From an uncultured Bacteroidales bacterium (GTDB taxonomy: Bacteria; Bacteroidota; Bacteroidia; Bacteroidales; UBA932): DNA of 64,000 bases. Shown here piece after piece: positions 51,690 to 61,746 of this stretch. The notes below the pieces were generated by a model, which did no database searches, was not told the origin of the DNA, and was given only the letters and a program-made list of their open reading frames with translations. The stretch lies in the NCBI GenBank assembly GCA_949294195.1, contig CASFGK010000004.1, positions 62,001 through 126,000 on the forward strand, written 5' to 3'. Within the stretch, counting starts at the first letter, position 1. Each line of letters begins with the position of its first letter. Position numbers and translations under genes: made by a program.

Positions 51690-52664
51690 ATGAGACGGAC
51701 AATTAAGGATTCAATAACCATCATCGCAGGGATTCTGTCCTGCTTAAGTTTATCAGCTCAAAACCAGACAGTTGAACTTCTCAATAAATTTGGAAATCTC
51801 GATTCCTGGTCAGTACGCGAAATAAAAGAATCAGGCATTATCGGAGGAAAGACCAAACACCTCTATGAGTTCTTCGGAAATCAGGATACGGTCAGGACCA
51901 AAGAGCCTTACACCGCACCGGAAGGCTACCTGTGGAGGACAAACAACGTGATGGCTGTCGTGGCAGGCATCACAAAGACCAACAACACGGTCTTTCCGGA
52001 AAAGCGGGGCGAAGGTTACTGCGCACGTATAGAAACCCACGTCGAGACAGTCAAGGCCATAGGAATCATAAACATGGATGTGGTCTGCCAGGGCGCATTC
52101 TTGCTTGGCGAGCTGCCTGAGCCTATAAAGGACACAAAGAATCCGATGGCCAAAGTCTTCTACGGAATCCCGTTCGAAGGCCGGCCGTCCGCAATGGTGT
52201 TCGACTACAAGGCGGACGTAGGACATGAAGCGGTCCGAGGCACAGGGTTTTCCAAACTCAAGAACCTAGGATATCCGGACTATCCGGAAATATCCATCAT
52301 TCTGCAGAAAAGATGGGAAGACGAAAACGGCGATGTCCATGCGCTGCGTGTCGGCACCGGGATTGAAAGAATCACTGAAAATATTCCGGAATGGGTCAAC
52401 GGACACCGTATCGATGTCCATTACGGTGACATTACCGGCGAGCCGTTCTTCAAGGACTACATGGACCTCAACAACGACCCCGAAAGGGCTTTCCATACGC
52501 TCAACAGCAAAGGCAGGAACGTAACTGTCACAGAAGAAGGATGGGCATCCGGTGACGAACAGCCCAACTTCATGATCATAAAATTCATATCCAGCTGCGG
52601 GAAAGCCTTTTACGGAGGTGTGGGAAACATACTCTGGATAGACAACATCCGCATAGAAATGTAA
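51690..52664 (+). CDS. Exported PCMD-domain protein
   Basis: The 324-residue protein has a signal peptide ending LSLSAQ (about 24) and a beta-rich body resembling the PCMD (putative carbohydrate metabolism) domain: FGNLDSWSVREIKESGIIGG, a central sandwich with MVFDYKADVGHEAVRGTGFS and IDVHYGDITGEP, and the end SSCGKAFYGGVGNILWIDNI. PCMD proteins of Bacteroidales are extracellular or surface-bound with likely glycan-binding or lyase-like roles; none is well characterised. It is monocistronic with its own promoter and terminator. Confidence 0.78.
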   Translation: MRRTIKDSITIIAGILSCLSLSAQNQTVELLNKFGNLDSWSVREIKESGIIGGKTKHLYEFFGNQDTVRTKEPYTAPEGYLWRTNNVMAVVAGITKTNNTVFPEKRGEGYCARIETHVETVKAIGIINMDVVCQGAFLLGELPEPIKDTKNPMAKVFYGIPFEGRPSAMVFDYKADVGHEAVRGTGFSKLKNLGYPDYPEISIILQKRWEDENGDVHALRVGTGIERITENIPEWVNGHRIDVHYGDITGEPFFKDYMDLNNDPERAFHTLNSKGRNVTVTEEGWASGDEQPNFMIIKFISSCGKAFYGGVGNILWIDNIRIEM

Positions 52665-52684
52665 TCCGGACAAACCGGACAACG

Positions 52685-52723
52685 GATAAGGGGAACTTCA
52701 GGCCGTCTGAAGTTCCCCTTATC
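52685..52723. terminator. Two-way terminator between PCMD and DPP III-like genes
   Basis: A perfect 16-bp stem GATAAGGGGAACTTCA (52685-52700) with TGAAGTTCCCCTTATC (52708-52723) around a 7-base loop, between convergent genes. Confidence 0.85.
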
Positions 52724-52737
52724 ATGTTTTACCTTAT

Positions 52738-54348
52738 TTACCAGACGAAATCGAACCTGATGTCGCGAGGAATATTATGTCCGTTAACATTTGCTATGTC
52801 AGCAGCCAGAGGCTCATGTATCACGGCATTCTTTTCCGTATATGACCTGGCGAATTCATAATCTCCGGTAGCCTGGGTCTTAAGGATCAGACCTGCCCAT
52901 GAGTTAATGACTTCCTGAGCTTTGGCATAGTCGATATGATAGAGACCGTCGCTGTTTCTGGTGAAAGCGCCGTTGTCCTTCATATAATTGTAGCACATCA
53001 TGTTGGCCTTGCCATGTGATGATGCGGTACCGAAACGTACAGAACGCACCAGACCGGCAATGAAAGTAGTGATGGCGTCTTCTTTGGATATGAGAGGTAT
53101 CTCTTTCCTGTCAATAAGGTTGCAGACCATGAAAAGTCCGAGGATATCTGCCTTAGCCTCTTCCCATGTAGTCTTTTCATCCTTGAGAGCCTCATCTACA
53201 GACCCCTTTCCGTTAACGGTCTCCTTGACCCCGAGCCCGTGTGCCACTTCATGGAAAGTTACATTCCAGAAAAATGCCTCGGAACGCAGATGTTTCTGCT
53301 GCTCAGGCTCTATGAGGATACGCCCTATCGGAAGAAGTATCTTGCCGAACTTCGCTGTTATGCTGTTGTGCAGCTGAAGACGGCGCGTCCCCTTGACGGC
53401 TTGTACGCGGTCGTCATTCGGAAGGTTGATGGCAATGGTCTTGCTGCCGGCATTGCAGTCTCCCGCATAGTAAACCGCATCATACACGTTGAGGTCGGAA
53501 GATGTCCCCGGAACAAAAGTCTTGTATTCCTCCGGACATGGAAGGATTTTCTGAAGGTCCGGAAGCATCGACACATACTTGGCAAGCTCGGCGCTGCGCT
53601 CCTCGTCCTTCAGGAGAATGAAGCATTCGTATGAAGTCTTGAGCTCGTTCAGCTGGTCATCATAGTTCTCTATAGGGCCGATTACTATGTCCAGTTTGCT
53701 GTCTTTCATATCCATCCATGCCAGGTCGCTCTCGTAGTACTCGTCGGTACGGAAAGCCTCGACTCTTTTCAGAAGATAGTTCCTGAGACCTTCGTTCTCG
53801 GTAATCATCGCGGCCTCTTCAAGATATTTGCAGATCCTGTCAAGAGACTCCCTGTATTCGTCCCTGTACCAGACACACTTGAGGTTTCCGTTTTCATCCC
53901 TGCGGAGCACTGTGTACTGGCTGTTCTTTGCCGGGTCATCAAACGCGGCGAATTCTTCGGGAGTGATGTCCTGCGGATAGTAGTTCGCCCCTGCCGGCTT
54001 GGCGCCATATCCGTCTACGAAAGGAGAGTTGTCCGCGAGACGGTCCCATGGTCCGTAATTTATCATCGCATAATCTCTGGCCGCCTGGTCTTCAAGGTTT
54101 TCCATCAGAGCCTTGTCTCCGAAAGTCTGCTGCCAGAAAAGCCCGTCCGTCACGACTGCCGCTGCCCTGAAAAGGTTAAGCACCTGCTTGTCCTTGTCAG
54201 ATAGGGTCTCCATAAGAGGGGAATTGAGCTTCACTACAGCATATTCATCGACTTTCTGCTGAAGGTCCACTTTTTCATTGCTCGAGCATGAGGTAAAGGT
54301 TGCCACGCCTACAGCCGCGGCAACACATAGAGTACGTACTTGAATCAT
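52738..54348 (-). CDS. DPP III-related metallopeptidase lipoprotein
   Basis: The 536-residue protein has a lipobox ending FTSC (Cys21). Its zinc motif is HExxH: His366-Glu367-Val-Ala-His370 in TFHEVAHGLG, with EEAKADILGL (Glu396/397) as the third ligand region. This differs from the six-residue HExxGH of canonical M49 enzymes such as the one at 6.4-8.4 kb; the two proteins align only loosely. It belongs to the bacterial DPP III-like family sometimes labelled MutT/NUDIX by mistake. Probably an envelope peptidase. ATG 54348 gives the signal; an upstream ATG adds 12 residues. Confidence 0.8.
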   Translation of the reverse strand: MIQVRTLCVAAAVGVATFTSCSSNEKVDLQQKVDEYAVVKLNSPLMETLSDKDKQVLNLFRAAAVVTDGLFWQQTFGDKALMENLEDQAARDYAMINYGPWDRLADNSPFVDGYGAKPAGANYYPQDITPEEFAAFDDPAKNSQYTVLRRDENGNLKCVWYRDEYRESLDRICKYLEEAAMITENEGLRNYLLKRVEAFRTDEYYESDLAWMDMKDSKLDIVIGPIENYDDQLNELKTSYECFILLKDEERSAELAKYVSMLPDLQKILPCPEEYKTFVPGTSSDLNVYDAVYYAGDCNAGSKTIAINLPNDDRVQAVKGTRRLQLHNSITAKFGKILLPIGRILIEPEQQKHLRSEAFFWNVTFHEVAHGLGVKETVNGKGSVDEALKDEKTTWEEAKADILGLFMVCNLIDRKEIPLISKEDAITTFIAGLVRSVRFGTASSHGKANMMCYNYMKDNGAFTRNSDGLYHIDYAKAQEVINSWAGLILKTQATGDYEFARSYTEKNAVIHEPLAADIANVNGHNIPRDIRFDFVW

Positions 54349-54383
54349 ATTGCAACTGTTTTCGTTATTGAGTTCCACTTCCA

Positions 54384-54418
54384 AAAAAGACGGCAGAAGG
54401 ACTTTCTGCCGTCTTTTT
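54384..54418 (-). terminator. Terminator of tpiA
   Basis: A perfect 15-bp stem AAAAAGACGGCAGAA (54384-54398) with TTCTGCCGTCTTTTT (54404-54418), loop of 5, downstream of tpiA. Confidence 0.85.
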
Positions 54419-54437
54419 CAGATTTCCCGCAAAAATC

Positions 54438-55190
54438 CTAGTACGACTGTGCGATGGCGATGAAATCATCGGCCTTAAGAGCCGCGCCTCCGATAAGTCC
54501 GCCGTCGATGTCAGGACACGCGAACAGTTCCTTTGCATTTGAAGGCTTGCAGCTTCCTCCGTAAAGGATGGTGATTTCCTCTGCAAGTGCGCCGAATTTC
54601 TCTGCGAGCACCTTACGGATGCATGCATGGATTTCCTGAGCCTGCTCTGCAGTTGCTGTCTTGCCGGTTCCGATAGCCCATACAGGCTCGTATGCTACGA
54701 CTACCTTGGCCATTTCCTCGGCAGAAAGGGTATAGAGCACATTCTTTACCTGACCGGATACCACATCGAAATGACGCCCTGCCTCTCTCTCTTCGAGGTT
54801 CTCACCCACACAGAAAATAGGTGAAAGCCCTTCTGCGATAGCGAGCTTCACTTTCTCGACGAGCTTGGCATCGGTCTCTCCGTAGTACTGTCTTCTCTCG
54901 GAGTGTCCGAGGATAGTGTACCCGCATCCTACTGATGAAAGCATCTTCACTGACACCTCGCCAGTATAGGCACCTTTCTCCTTGTCTGCGCAGTTCTGGG
55001 CTGAAAGTCCGACTGCTGAACCCTTTACCACTTCTGCAACAGGGTACAGGTGAGTGAAAGGAGGAGCGATGACGAGCTTGACGTCTGCAGGCACCTCTGA
55101 TACCTTTGCAACTACTGCTTTTGCGAGTTCAACGCCTTCTGGAACCGTAGTATTCATTTTCCAGTTTCCGGCAACGATTTTCTTTCTCAT
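54438..55190 (-). CDS. tpiA: Triosephosphate isomerase
   Basis: The 250-residue glycolytic enzyme interconverts dihydroxyacetone phosphate and glyceraldehyde-3-phosphate. Catalytic residues are Lys11 (NWKMN), His96 (ILGHSERR) and Glu168 (AYEPVWAIGTGKTAT), with loop 6 intact. The C-terminal GGAALKADDFIAIA is typical. It has its own -7 box (TAAATTTG) and a strong terminator, divergent from tyrS. Confidence 0.98.
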   Translation of the reverse strand: MRKKIVAGNWKMNTTVPEGVELAKAVVAKVSEVPADVKLVIAPPFTHLYPVAEVVKGSAVGLSAQNCADKEKGAYTGEVSVKMLSSVGCGYTILGHSERRQYYGETDAKLVEKVKLAIAEGLSPIFCVGENLEEREAGRHFDVVSGQVKNVLYTLSAEEMAKVVVAYEPVWAIGTGKTATAEQAQEIHACIRKVLAEKFGALAEEITILYGGSCKPSNAKELFACPDIDGGLIGGAALKADDFIAIAQSY

Positions 55191-55235
55191 ATTCTTATAA
55201 GATTAAATTGTTTCCCTGATTTCCATTCAAACGTG

Positions 55236-55243
55236 CAAATTTA
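55236..55243 (-). promoter_or_regulatory. Promoter -7 box of tpiA
   Basis: On the minus strand the box reads TAAATTTG, an exact TAnnTTTG, 45 bases before the ATG. Confidence 0.55.
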
Positions 55244-55291
55244 AGAATATTTCTTCAATTTCGGGATGGATTCATATATGATATTTTTGTT

Positions 55292-55299
55292 TACCTTTG
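55292..55299 (+). promoter_or_regulatory. Promoter -7 box of tyrS
   Basis: TACCTTTG, an exact TAnnTTTG, 25 bases before the tyrS ATG. Confidence 0.65.
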
Positions 55300-55324
55300 C
55301 AGGTTGGAATAAAAAAATCATCCG

Positions 55325-56614
55325 ATGAAGAATTTTGTTGAAGAACTCAAATGGAGAGGCATGATTCAGGACATCATGCCCGGTACTGAGGAAAAACTTA
55401 TGGAAGGACCTACAGCCGCTTATGTCGGAATCGACCCTACGGCTGATTCACTGCATATAGGACATCTGGTGAGTGTAATGATTCTCAAGCACTTCCAGAA
55501 CTGTGGGCACAAACCATTCGCACTTGTCGGAGGAGCGACCGGCATGATCGGCGACCCTTCGATGAAGTCGCAGGAAAGAAACCTTCTCGACGAAGAGACC
55601 CTCGCCCACAATGTAGCGTGCATCAAGAAGCAGCTTTCAAGATTCCTTGACTTTGAATCCGATGCACCCAACAGGGCCGAGCTGGTAAACAACTACGACT
55701 GGATGAAAGACTACTCTTTCATCAATTTCGCCCGTGACATAGGAAAGCACATCACTGTCAACTACATGATGGCAAAGGATTCCGTGAAGAAGAGACTTTC
55801 TTCGGAATCGCGCGAGGGAATGTCCTTCACAGAGTTTACATACCAGCTTCTCCAGGGCTACGACTATCTGTGGCTCTACGAGCACAAAGGCTGTACACTC
55901 CAGATGGGAGGAAGCGACCAGTGGGGAAACATCACCACAGGTGCGGAACTCATCCGCAGGAAACTCGGGAAAGAAGCCTTCGCACTCACCTGCCCTCTGA
56001 TAACCAAGTCCGACGGGGGGAAGTTCGGAAAGACAGAGAAAGGAAACATCTGGCTCGATCCTGAAAGGACAAGCCCATACCAGTTCTACCAGTTCTGGCT
56101 AAACGTATCTGACGAAGATGCAGCACGTTACATCAAGATTTTCACCATGCTCAGCCGCGAGGAAATCGAACAGGCCATTGCAAGGCATGCCGAAGCTCCG
56201 CACCTGAGAAACCTGCAGAGACTGCTGGCAAAGGAGGTGACTGTCATGGTTCACGGAGAGCAGGAATACAACAATGCTGTCGCCGCTTCCGAAGTCCTGT
56301 TCGGCAACGCCACATCCGAGACTCTCCATTCTCTTGACGAGAAGACTTTCCTGCAGGTATTCGACGGAGTGCCTACTTTCGATATCCATGCAGACAGGCT
56401 TCCGGCCAACATCCTCGACCTGCTGGCTGTCGAGACACAGGTGTTCCCTTCAAAAGGCGAATGCCGCAAGATGGCCCAGGCCAACGGAGTGAGCATCAAC
56501 AAGGAAAAAGTCTCCGACATCAACGCCATGATAGGCAATGAGGCTGTCCTCAACGGAAAGTACATCCTCGCGCAGAAAGGGAAGAAGAATTATTTTATCA
56601 TAAAGGTAATTTGA
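55325..56614 (+). CDS. tyrS: Tyrosyl-tRNA synthetase
   Basis: The 429-residue class I synthetase charges tRNA-Tyr. It shows the signature HIGH at 44-47 ([10 protein letters not shown]), the tyrosine-binding GGSDQWGNI near 195-203, the KMSKS-equivalent KFGKT near 237-241 and a C-terminal S4-like domain ([20 protein letters not shown]). It heads an apparent operon with rbfA (71 bases) and a LolC/E-like permease. Confidence 0.97.
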   Translation: MKNFVEELKWRGMIQDIMPGTEEKLMEGPTAAYVGIDPTADSLHIGHLVSVMILKHFQNCGHKPFALVGGATGMIGDPSMKSQERNLLDEETLAHNVACIKKQLSRFLDFESDAPNRAELVNNYDWMKDYSFINFARDIGKHITVNYMMAKDSVKKRLSSESREGMSFTEFTYQLLQGYDYLWLYEHKGCTLQMGGSDQWGNITTGAELIRRKLGKEAFALTCPLITKSDGGKFGKTEKGNIWLDPERTSPYQFYQFWLNVSDEDAARYIKIFTMLSREEIEQAIARHAEAPHLRNLQRLLAKEVTVMVHGEQEYNNAVAASEVLFGNATSETLHSLDEKTFLQVFDGVPTFDIHADRLPANILDLLAVETQVFPSKGECRKMAQANGVSINKEKVSDINAMIGNEAVLNGKYILAQKGKKNYFIIKVI

Positions 56615-56685
56615 TGACTTGTCTGCATCCTGATGACGGAAGACAATAAAATGGTTTCTGGATAACAAAAACACGGAGTATTATT

Positions 56686-57033
56686 ATGGAACATACCGAA
56701 TCTACAAGACAGCTGAAGGTAGCGAAGGAGCTGCAGAAAGACATGGCGGAGATAATCCGCAGCAAGGGTATGGCGGTCTTCGACGGCGCAATGATTACCG
56801 TCAGCGGAGTGAGAATCAGTCCGGACCTGTCTGTAGCCAAAGTGTATGTCAGCATCTTCCCTTCAGAAAAAGCCGGAAAAGTGATGGAAATACTGAAGGA
56901 GAATACCAGAAATCTGCGCGGCGAACTCGGGAACAAGGTAGCCAAGCAGCTGAGGATCGTCCCTGAACTGACGTTCTTTCTGGACAGCTCCCTCGACTAC
57001 GTCGCACATATCGAAGAGCTTCTGAAGAAATAA
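56686..57033 (+). CDS. rbfA: Ribosome-binding factor A
   Basis: The 115-residue protein has the KH-like RbfA fold: RQLKVAKELQKDMAEIIRSK, MITVSGVRISPDLSVAKVYV and LGNKVAKQLRIVPELTFFLD. It matures the 30S subunit around the 16S 5' helix and aids cold adaptation. Its stop codon overlaps the start of the permease gene by one base (TAATG), so the two are coupled. Confidence 0.95.
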   Translation: MEHTESTRQLKVAKELQKDMAEIIRSKGMAVFDGAMITVSGVRISPDLSVAKVYVSIFPSEKAGKVMEILKENTRNLRGELGNKVAKQLRIVPELTFFLDSSLDYVAHIEELLKK

Positions 57034-58283
57034 TGAACCTTCCGTTTTTCATAGCCCGCAGATATCTTTTCGCCAGGAAATCGCACAATGTGATAAACAT
57101 CATTTCGGCGATAAGCGCTATCGGCATGGCTATCGGAACGGCGGCTCTGATTATTGTCCTGTCCATATATAACGGGTTCGACTCGCTGGTCAAAAGCATG
57201 CTCAGCAATGTCGAGCCCGATATTCTTATAACTCCGGCAGAAGGAAAGACATTCGTTCCCCGGGGAGACGCTTACGACTGGATATACGGGCAGAAGTCGG
57301 TGAGTAACATGTGCTGCGTCCTGGAAGAGAATGTTTTCATCAACTATGACGGGCGTCAGGGACTGGCGGTAGCCAAGGGTGTCGACATGATTTACGAAGA
57401 AGAATCCCCTCTGCGCAACCACATGACAGAAGGCAGGTTCTCCCTGCACCGCGGTGATGTACTCATGGCATGTGTCGGGGCAGGTCTTGCTTCAACAATG
57501 GGAATAAATCCGAGATTTGTCTCCCCGATAGAAATATACTACCCATCCAGGACACGGAGTATATCACTCAGCAACCCTGCAGCTTCTCTTGAGTCCATAA
57601 ATGTTTATCCTTCAGGCATTTTTTCTATCAACAACGACATTGACAGCAGATACATGATCCTGCCGATAGAAGCGATGCAGGAACTTCTTGAATATGAAGG
57701 AGATGTCGCATCAGGGGTAGAAATCAGGCTTGTGGAGGGATGCCCGCAGAGCGAGGTCAGAAGGTTGCAGCAGGAAATATCCGCGAGACTGGGAGAAGGA
57801 TTCCGAGTAAGTGACAGGTTCCAGCAGAACGAATCACTGTACAAGATGATGAAATACGAGAAACTGTCCATATACATGATATTGATTTTCATCATCATAA
57901 TCATAGCATTCAATATTTTCGGGTCACTATCCATGCTGATTATAGAAAAGCGCGGGGATATCCGGACTCTCCGGAGCATGGGTGCACAAGACCGCCTGCT
58001 CAGGAATGTCTTCATCCTCGAAGGCTGGATGATTTCCCTGCTCGGCCTTGCCGCAGGACTGGTGCTGGGGATTTCCTTTTCTCTGATACAGCAGCACTTC
58101 GGCCTGATAAAAATGCCGGGAAATTTCGTTGTGCAGGCCTACCCTGTCATCCTTTCCTGGAAAGACATCCTTGCGACGGCAGGGTGTGTAGCCGTCATCG
58201 GATATCTGATAGCCCTGCTGCCTGTCGCGTCATTCTACCGGAAAGAAAAAAGACAGGTGTATACGGATTCCGGAAATTTGTAA
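57033..58283 (+). CDS. FtsX-like ABC permease, LolC/E type
   Basis: The 416-residue protein has the MacB/FtsX permease layout: membrane helix near 20-45 (NVINIISAISAIGMAIGTAA), a large periplasmic domain (about 48-265), then three helices near 270-295, 320-345 and 370-395. LolC/E-like permeases release lipoproteins from the inner membrane. ARRYLFARKSHNVINIISAI is a typical start. The partner ATPase (LolD) is not in the window. It is coupled to rbfA. Confidence 0.87.
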   Translation: MNLPFFIARRYLFARKSHNVINIISAISAIGMAIGTAALIIVLSIYNGFDSLVKSMLSNVEPDILITPAEGKTFVPRGDAYDWIYGQKSVSNMCCVLEENVFINYDGRQGLAVAKGVDMIYEEESPLRNHMTEGRFSLHRGDVLMACVGAGLASTMGINPRFVSPIEIYYPSRTRSISLSNPAASLESINVYPSGIFSINNDIDSRYMILPIEAMQELLEYEGDVASGVEIRLVEGCPQSEVRRLQQEISARLGEGFRVSDRFQQNESLYKMMKYEKLSIYMILIFIIIIIAFNIFGSLSMLIIEKRGDIRTLRSMGAQDRLLRNVFILEGWMISLLGLAAGLVLGISFSLIQQHFGLIKMPGNFVVQAYPVILSWKDILATAGCVAVIGYLIALLPVASFYRKEKRQVYTDSGNL

Positions 58284-58334
58284 TGCCTTTACGGCTTTGG
58301 GTGCCGCAGGAGCAGACATTTGATACAAAACCAG

Positions 58335-58342
58335 TATATTTG
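58335..58342 (+). promoter_or_regulatory. Promoter -7 box of AraC-type gene
   Basis: TATATTTG, an exact TAnnTTTG, 20 bases before ATG 58362. Confidence 0.55.
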
Positions 58343-58361
58343 CAGTCAAACAACCGGAAAA

Positions 58362-59267
58362 ATGGAAAACAGAATCATCAAAGTCGACACTATCGACCAG
58401 TACAACAAACTCTACGGACTGAAGACGCTCCACCCGCTTGTCTCGGTAGTGGATCTGAACAAAGCCAGGCAGAGCATTCCCCAGGACTGCACCATCAACT
58501 ACGGAGTCTACGCCCTGTTCCTGAAACAAGTCAAATGCGGAGACATAAGATACGGAAGGCAACCGTATGACTATCAGGAAGGTACCATCACAAGTTTCGC
58601 CCCAGGCCAGGTGGTTACCGTCCATCAGGACCCAAGTGTAACGAAGCTGGATGTACTCGGACTGCTTTTCCATCCGGATCTGATCAGAGGGACCGCCCTG
58701 GGAAAAGAAATCAGAAGGTATTCCTTCTTTTCATACAACTCCACTGAAGCGCTCCATCTTTCCGAAGACGAAAAACATCTTTTCAAGGACTGTCTCAAAA
58801 AAATTGAAATGGAAATAAGCCGTCCTGTCGACAAGCATAGCAAACGTCTGATTTCCATGAACATCGAGCTTCTCCTCGACTACTGTATGAGATTCTACGA
58901 CAGGCAGTTCATCACCCGAAGCGATGTGAACCGGAATGTCCTGATACGCTTCGACGAGATGCTGGACGAATATTTTGAAAGCGGAAAAGCCGAATCGGAA
59001 GGACTGCCTACGGTCAGGTATTTCGCTGACAAGGCATGTCTCTCCCCCAACTATTTCGGAGACCTGATAAAGAAAGAGTCCGGAAGGACGGCCCAGGAAT
59101 ACATCCAGAACAAGATCATAGACCTGGCAAAAGACAAGATGCTTGGCAGCGACAAGACTGTCAGCCAGATAGCCTACGAGCTCGGCTTCCAGTACTCCCA
59201 GCATTTCAGCCGCCTTTTCAAGAAACTCACAGGCCACACTCCCATGGAGTACCGGCGCCCGTCATAG
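58362..59267 (+). CDS. AraC-family regulator
   Basis: The 301-residue protein has an N-terminal effector/dimerisation domain (about 1-190; cupin-like YGVYALFLKQVKCGDIRYGR) and a C-terminal double helix-turn-helix (about 195-300; YFADKACLSPNYFGDLIKKE, and VSQIAYELGFQYSQHFSRLF) ending HTPMEYR, the AraC signature. A TTG 14 codons upstream is rejected because the -7 box lies between. It is 53 bases upstream of the GH29 gene and may regulate it (inference). AraC regulators usually respond to sugars or small effectors. Confidence 0.88.
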   Translation: MENRIIKVDTIDQYNKLYGLKTLHPLVSVVDLNKARQSIPQDCTINYGVYALFLKQVKCGDIRYGRQPYDYQEGTITSFAPGQVVTVHQDPSVTKLDVLGLLFHPDLIRGTALGKEIRRYSFFSYNSTEALHLSEDEKHLFKDCLKKIEMEISRPVDKHSKRLISMNIELLLDYCMRFYDRQFITRSDVNRNVLIRFDEMLDEYFESGKAESEGLPTVRYFADKACLSPNYFGDLIKKESGRTAQEYIQNKIIDLAKDKMLGSDKTVSQIAYELGFQYSQHFSRLFKKLTGHTPMEYRRPS

Positions 59268-59320
59268 AGGCACTCCGTTCCTATATACACACTGGGATAT
59301 CCGACTAAAAATTAAAACAT

Positions 59321-61504
59321 ATGACACGAATGACCATTAAGTACAGACTCCATGCACTGACTGCAGCGGCTTTTGCCGCATGCACGCTTCATTTTTGCCC
59401 GGCAAGCATCGCACAGACGGTCCCTCCACCTGAACCATACGGAGCCCTTCCGTCCGAAAGGCAGCTGCTATGGCACGAGATGGAAATGTATAATATGATA
59501 GAATTCAATCAGATAAACTATCTGGACAAGGACTGGGGCTGGGGAAATGAATCTCCGGAAATCGTAAATCCATATAAATTCGATGCTGAAGAAATCGTCC
59601 TTCGGGCAAAAAAAGCAGGGTCCAAAGGATTTCTCATCAATGCCAAACATCACGGAGGATTCTGCATGTGGCCTACTGCGACTACGGAGTACAACATCTC
59701 GAAATCCCCGTGGAGAGACGGCAAGGGAGACTGGGTCGGAGAATGGGAAGCCGCCTGCAGAAAGCATGGGCTCAAATTCGGGATCTACCTTTCTCCATGG
59801 GACCGGAATACGGCCAAGTTCGGGACACAGGAATATCTGGACATGTTCAAGGCCCAGCTTCGCGAACTGCTGACAAACTACGGTGAACTTTTCATCATCT
59901 GGTTCGACGGTGCTCCGGGCGAAGGAGGAGACGGATATTATGGAGGGGCAAACGAATACAGAGGCGGTTTTCTGGAGTACTACGACTGGGAAAACATCTA
60001 TGCACTTTGCCGGGAACTCCAGCCGGATGCAGTCATTTTCGGAGACCCGGGTCCTGATGTGAGATGGGTCGGGAACGAAAAGGGATATGCCGGAGAAACC
60101 TGCTGGTCCACTCTGTTTTATCCCGAAGACAACTGGAACGGACGTCCTATTCCCACCGGCAGCCCGGAACACCGCAAAAGAATCAATGAAGGCAACCGCA
60201 ACGGGATGTACTGGATACCGGCAGAAGCGGATTTCTCTCTCAGACGCCGCTTTACATGGCATGCTGCAGACAGTTTTTCAGTCAAGACCCCGCAGAAGCT
60301 TTTCGATATCTACATCAACAGTGTGGGCCGGGGCCAGGACTGGGACCTTAATCTTCCCATCAATCCGGAAGGCCGGCAGGACGAAGCCGACAGACTTGCT
60401 CTGGAAGAATTCGGACGTTATCTTGAAGAGACGTTCAGCCGTGACCTCGCCTTGAATAGCAGAATCCAGGCATCTGATATCCGTGGTAGAGACAGCATCC
60501 GTTACGGTACGGACATGCTGACAGACGGAGACCGCTATTCATACTGGGCTACGGACGATGATGTCACTTCTGCAGAACTAGTAATCAGCTTCCCGGCAAA
60601 AGAAGTATTCAACATTATCAAGATCCGTGAAAACATAAAGCTCGGACAAAGAATCGATTCTGTCCGGATAGACATAGAAGACAACGGCGTATGGCATGAG
60701 ACAGCCGGTGCGACAAGCATAGGGGCATGCCGTCTCATCCGCCTGAAAAACTACGTGGAGGCAGACAGGGTACGTATGAGATTCTATGCTCCGGTTGCAT
60801 TGGCCGTCAGCGAGATAGGATTCTACAAAGAGCCTGAGGCTCCGGTAGCGCCAGTCATTGTCAGGTCAAAAGACGGTATGGTCTCCTTGCAGATTGAGCG
60901 TCCTGCCGCTGAAATCAGATATACTCTCGACGGCTCTGTTCCGGACCGGACATCCCTGCTGTACACAGGAGAATTCGACTTCAGCCGGGAAGGAGTAGTA
61001 CGGGCGGCGGCTTTCCTGTCGGACGGGACCAGAGGCGAGACTGCCGCCAGGACATTCGATGCCTGCAAACGGGGCTGGAAAATACTCGGTACAGACTATG
61101 GTACAGGCTCTTCCGCAGAAAACCTTATCGATGACAGCGAGCAGACTTTCTGGAGTACTGCGGGGAATGCCGGTCCTGATGGAAAGTTTTCACCGCAGTC
61201 AGTCATTATCGACACCGGAAGTGAAATCCATGTAAAGGGATTCTCGTACACACCCCGCCAGGACGGCAGCAGCGAAGGTGTAATCGACCGCATCCGGCTC
61301 GAAACAAGTGCCGACGGCAAGGTATGGAGAACAGTATATGAGGATTTCATCCCCAATATCCGCCAGGCGCCTGTATACCGCTCATTCCTTCTGGAGGAAA
61401 CCGTCAGCTGCAGGTATATCAGGGTTACAGCTCTCAGGGTTCTTGAAGGCAATTACGCTACCGGTGCGGAATTCGGACTGATAACGGCAGATTCCGCCAG
61501 ATAA
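59321..61504 (+). CDS. GH29 alpha-L-fucosidase, exported
   Basis: The 727-residue protein has a signal peptide (to about 32) and a GH29 TIM barrel (about 40-370). HHGGFCMWPTATTEYN near 110-125 holds the substrate-binding His pair, and the nucleophile is Asp196 in IIWFDGAPGEGG. After the barrel come a beta domain and one or two galactose-binding-like or F5/8C modules (about 440-720; DGDRYSYWATDDD, LIDDSEQTFWSTAG). The enzyme cleaves terminal fucose from host glycans or milk oligosaccharides. The acid/base residue cannot be placed with confidence. An AraC-type gene lies upstream. Confidence 0.9.
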   Translation: MTRMTIKYRLHALTAAAFAACTLHFCPASIAQTVPPPEPYGALPSERQLLWHEMEMYNMIEFNQINYLDKDWGWGNESPEIVNPYKFDAEEIVLRAKKAGSKGFLINAKHHGGFCMWPTATTEYNISKSPWRDGKGDWVGEWEAACRKHGLKFGIYLSPWDRNTAKFGTQEYLDMFKAQLRELLTNYGELFIIWFDGAPGEGGDGYYGGANEYRGGFLEYYDWENIYALCRELQPDAVIFGDPGPDVRWVGNEKGYAGETCWSTLFYPEDNWNGRPIPTGSPEHRKRINEGNRNGMYWIPAEADFSLRRRFTWHAADSFSVKTPQKLFDIYINSVGRGQDWDLNLPINPEGRQDEADRLALEEFGRYLEETFSRDLALNSRIQASDIRGRDSIRYGTDMLTDGDRYSYWATDDDVTSAELVISFPAKEVFNIIKIRENIKLGQRIDSVRIDIEDNGVWHETAGATSIGACRLIRLKNYVEADRVRMRFYAPVALAVSEIGFYKEPEAPVAPVIVRSKDGMVSLQIERPAAEIRYTLDGSVPDRTSLLYTGEFDFSREGVVRAAAFLSDGTRGETAARTFDACKRGWKILGTDYGTGSSAENLIDDSEQTFWSTAGNAGPDGKFSPQSVIIDTGSEIHVKGFSYTPRQDGSSEGVIDRIRLETSADGKVWRTVYEDFIPNIRQAPVYRSFLLEETVSCRYIRVTALRVLEGNYATGAEFGLITADSAR

Positions 61505-61746
61505 GGCAGTATATTAGTCTGATGCCGGGCAACAGTCTTTTATAATTGACATGGAACAACCTTCCTGACAGCACACTTTGCATCTGTCTAACAGTCATAC
61601 ACTTGCGTTTAACAGCATTAGGACGGTCCCGTCACGCAACATGGGACCGTCCTAAAAAGTAAATTCACAAACATTTGACAATCAACAGTTTTTTGTCACA
61701 GCATCAGGAAGGTTGGGACGCCAGCTGATGTGTCGCCATCTCGTCT
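61505..61746. other. Spacer between convergent GH29 and flavodoxin genes
   Basis: About 240 bases with no gene. Apart from the terminator at 61619-61654 I see no repeat, RNA or box in it. Confidence 0.5.
61619..61654 (+). terminator. Terminator of GH29 gene
   Basis: A perfect 12-bp stem TAGGACGGTCCC (61619-61630) with GGGACCGTCCTA (61643-61654) and a 12-base loop. The downstream run is A-rich rather than T-rich, so it may also serve the minus strand. Confidence 0.7.
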
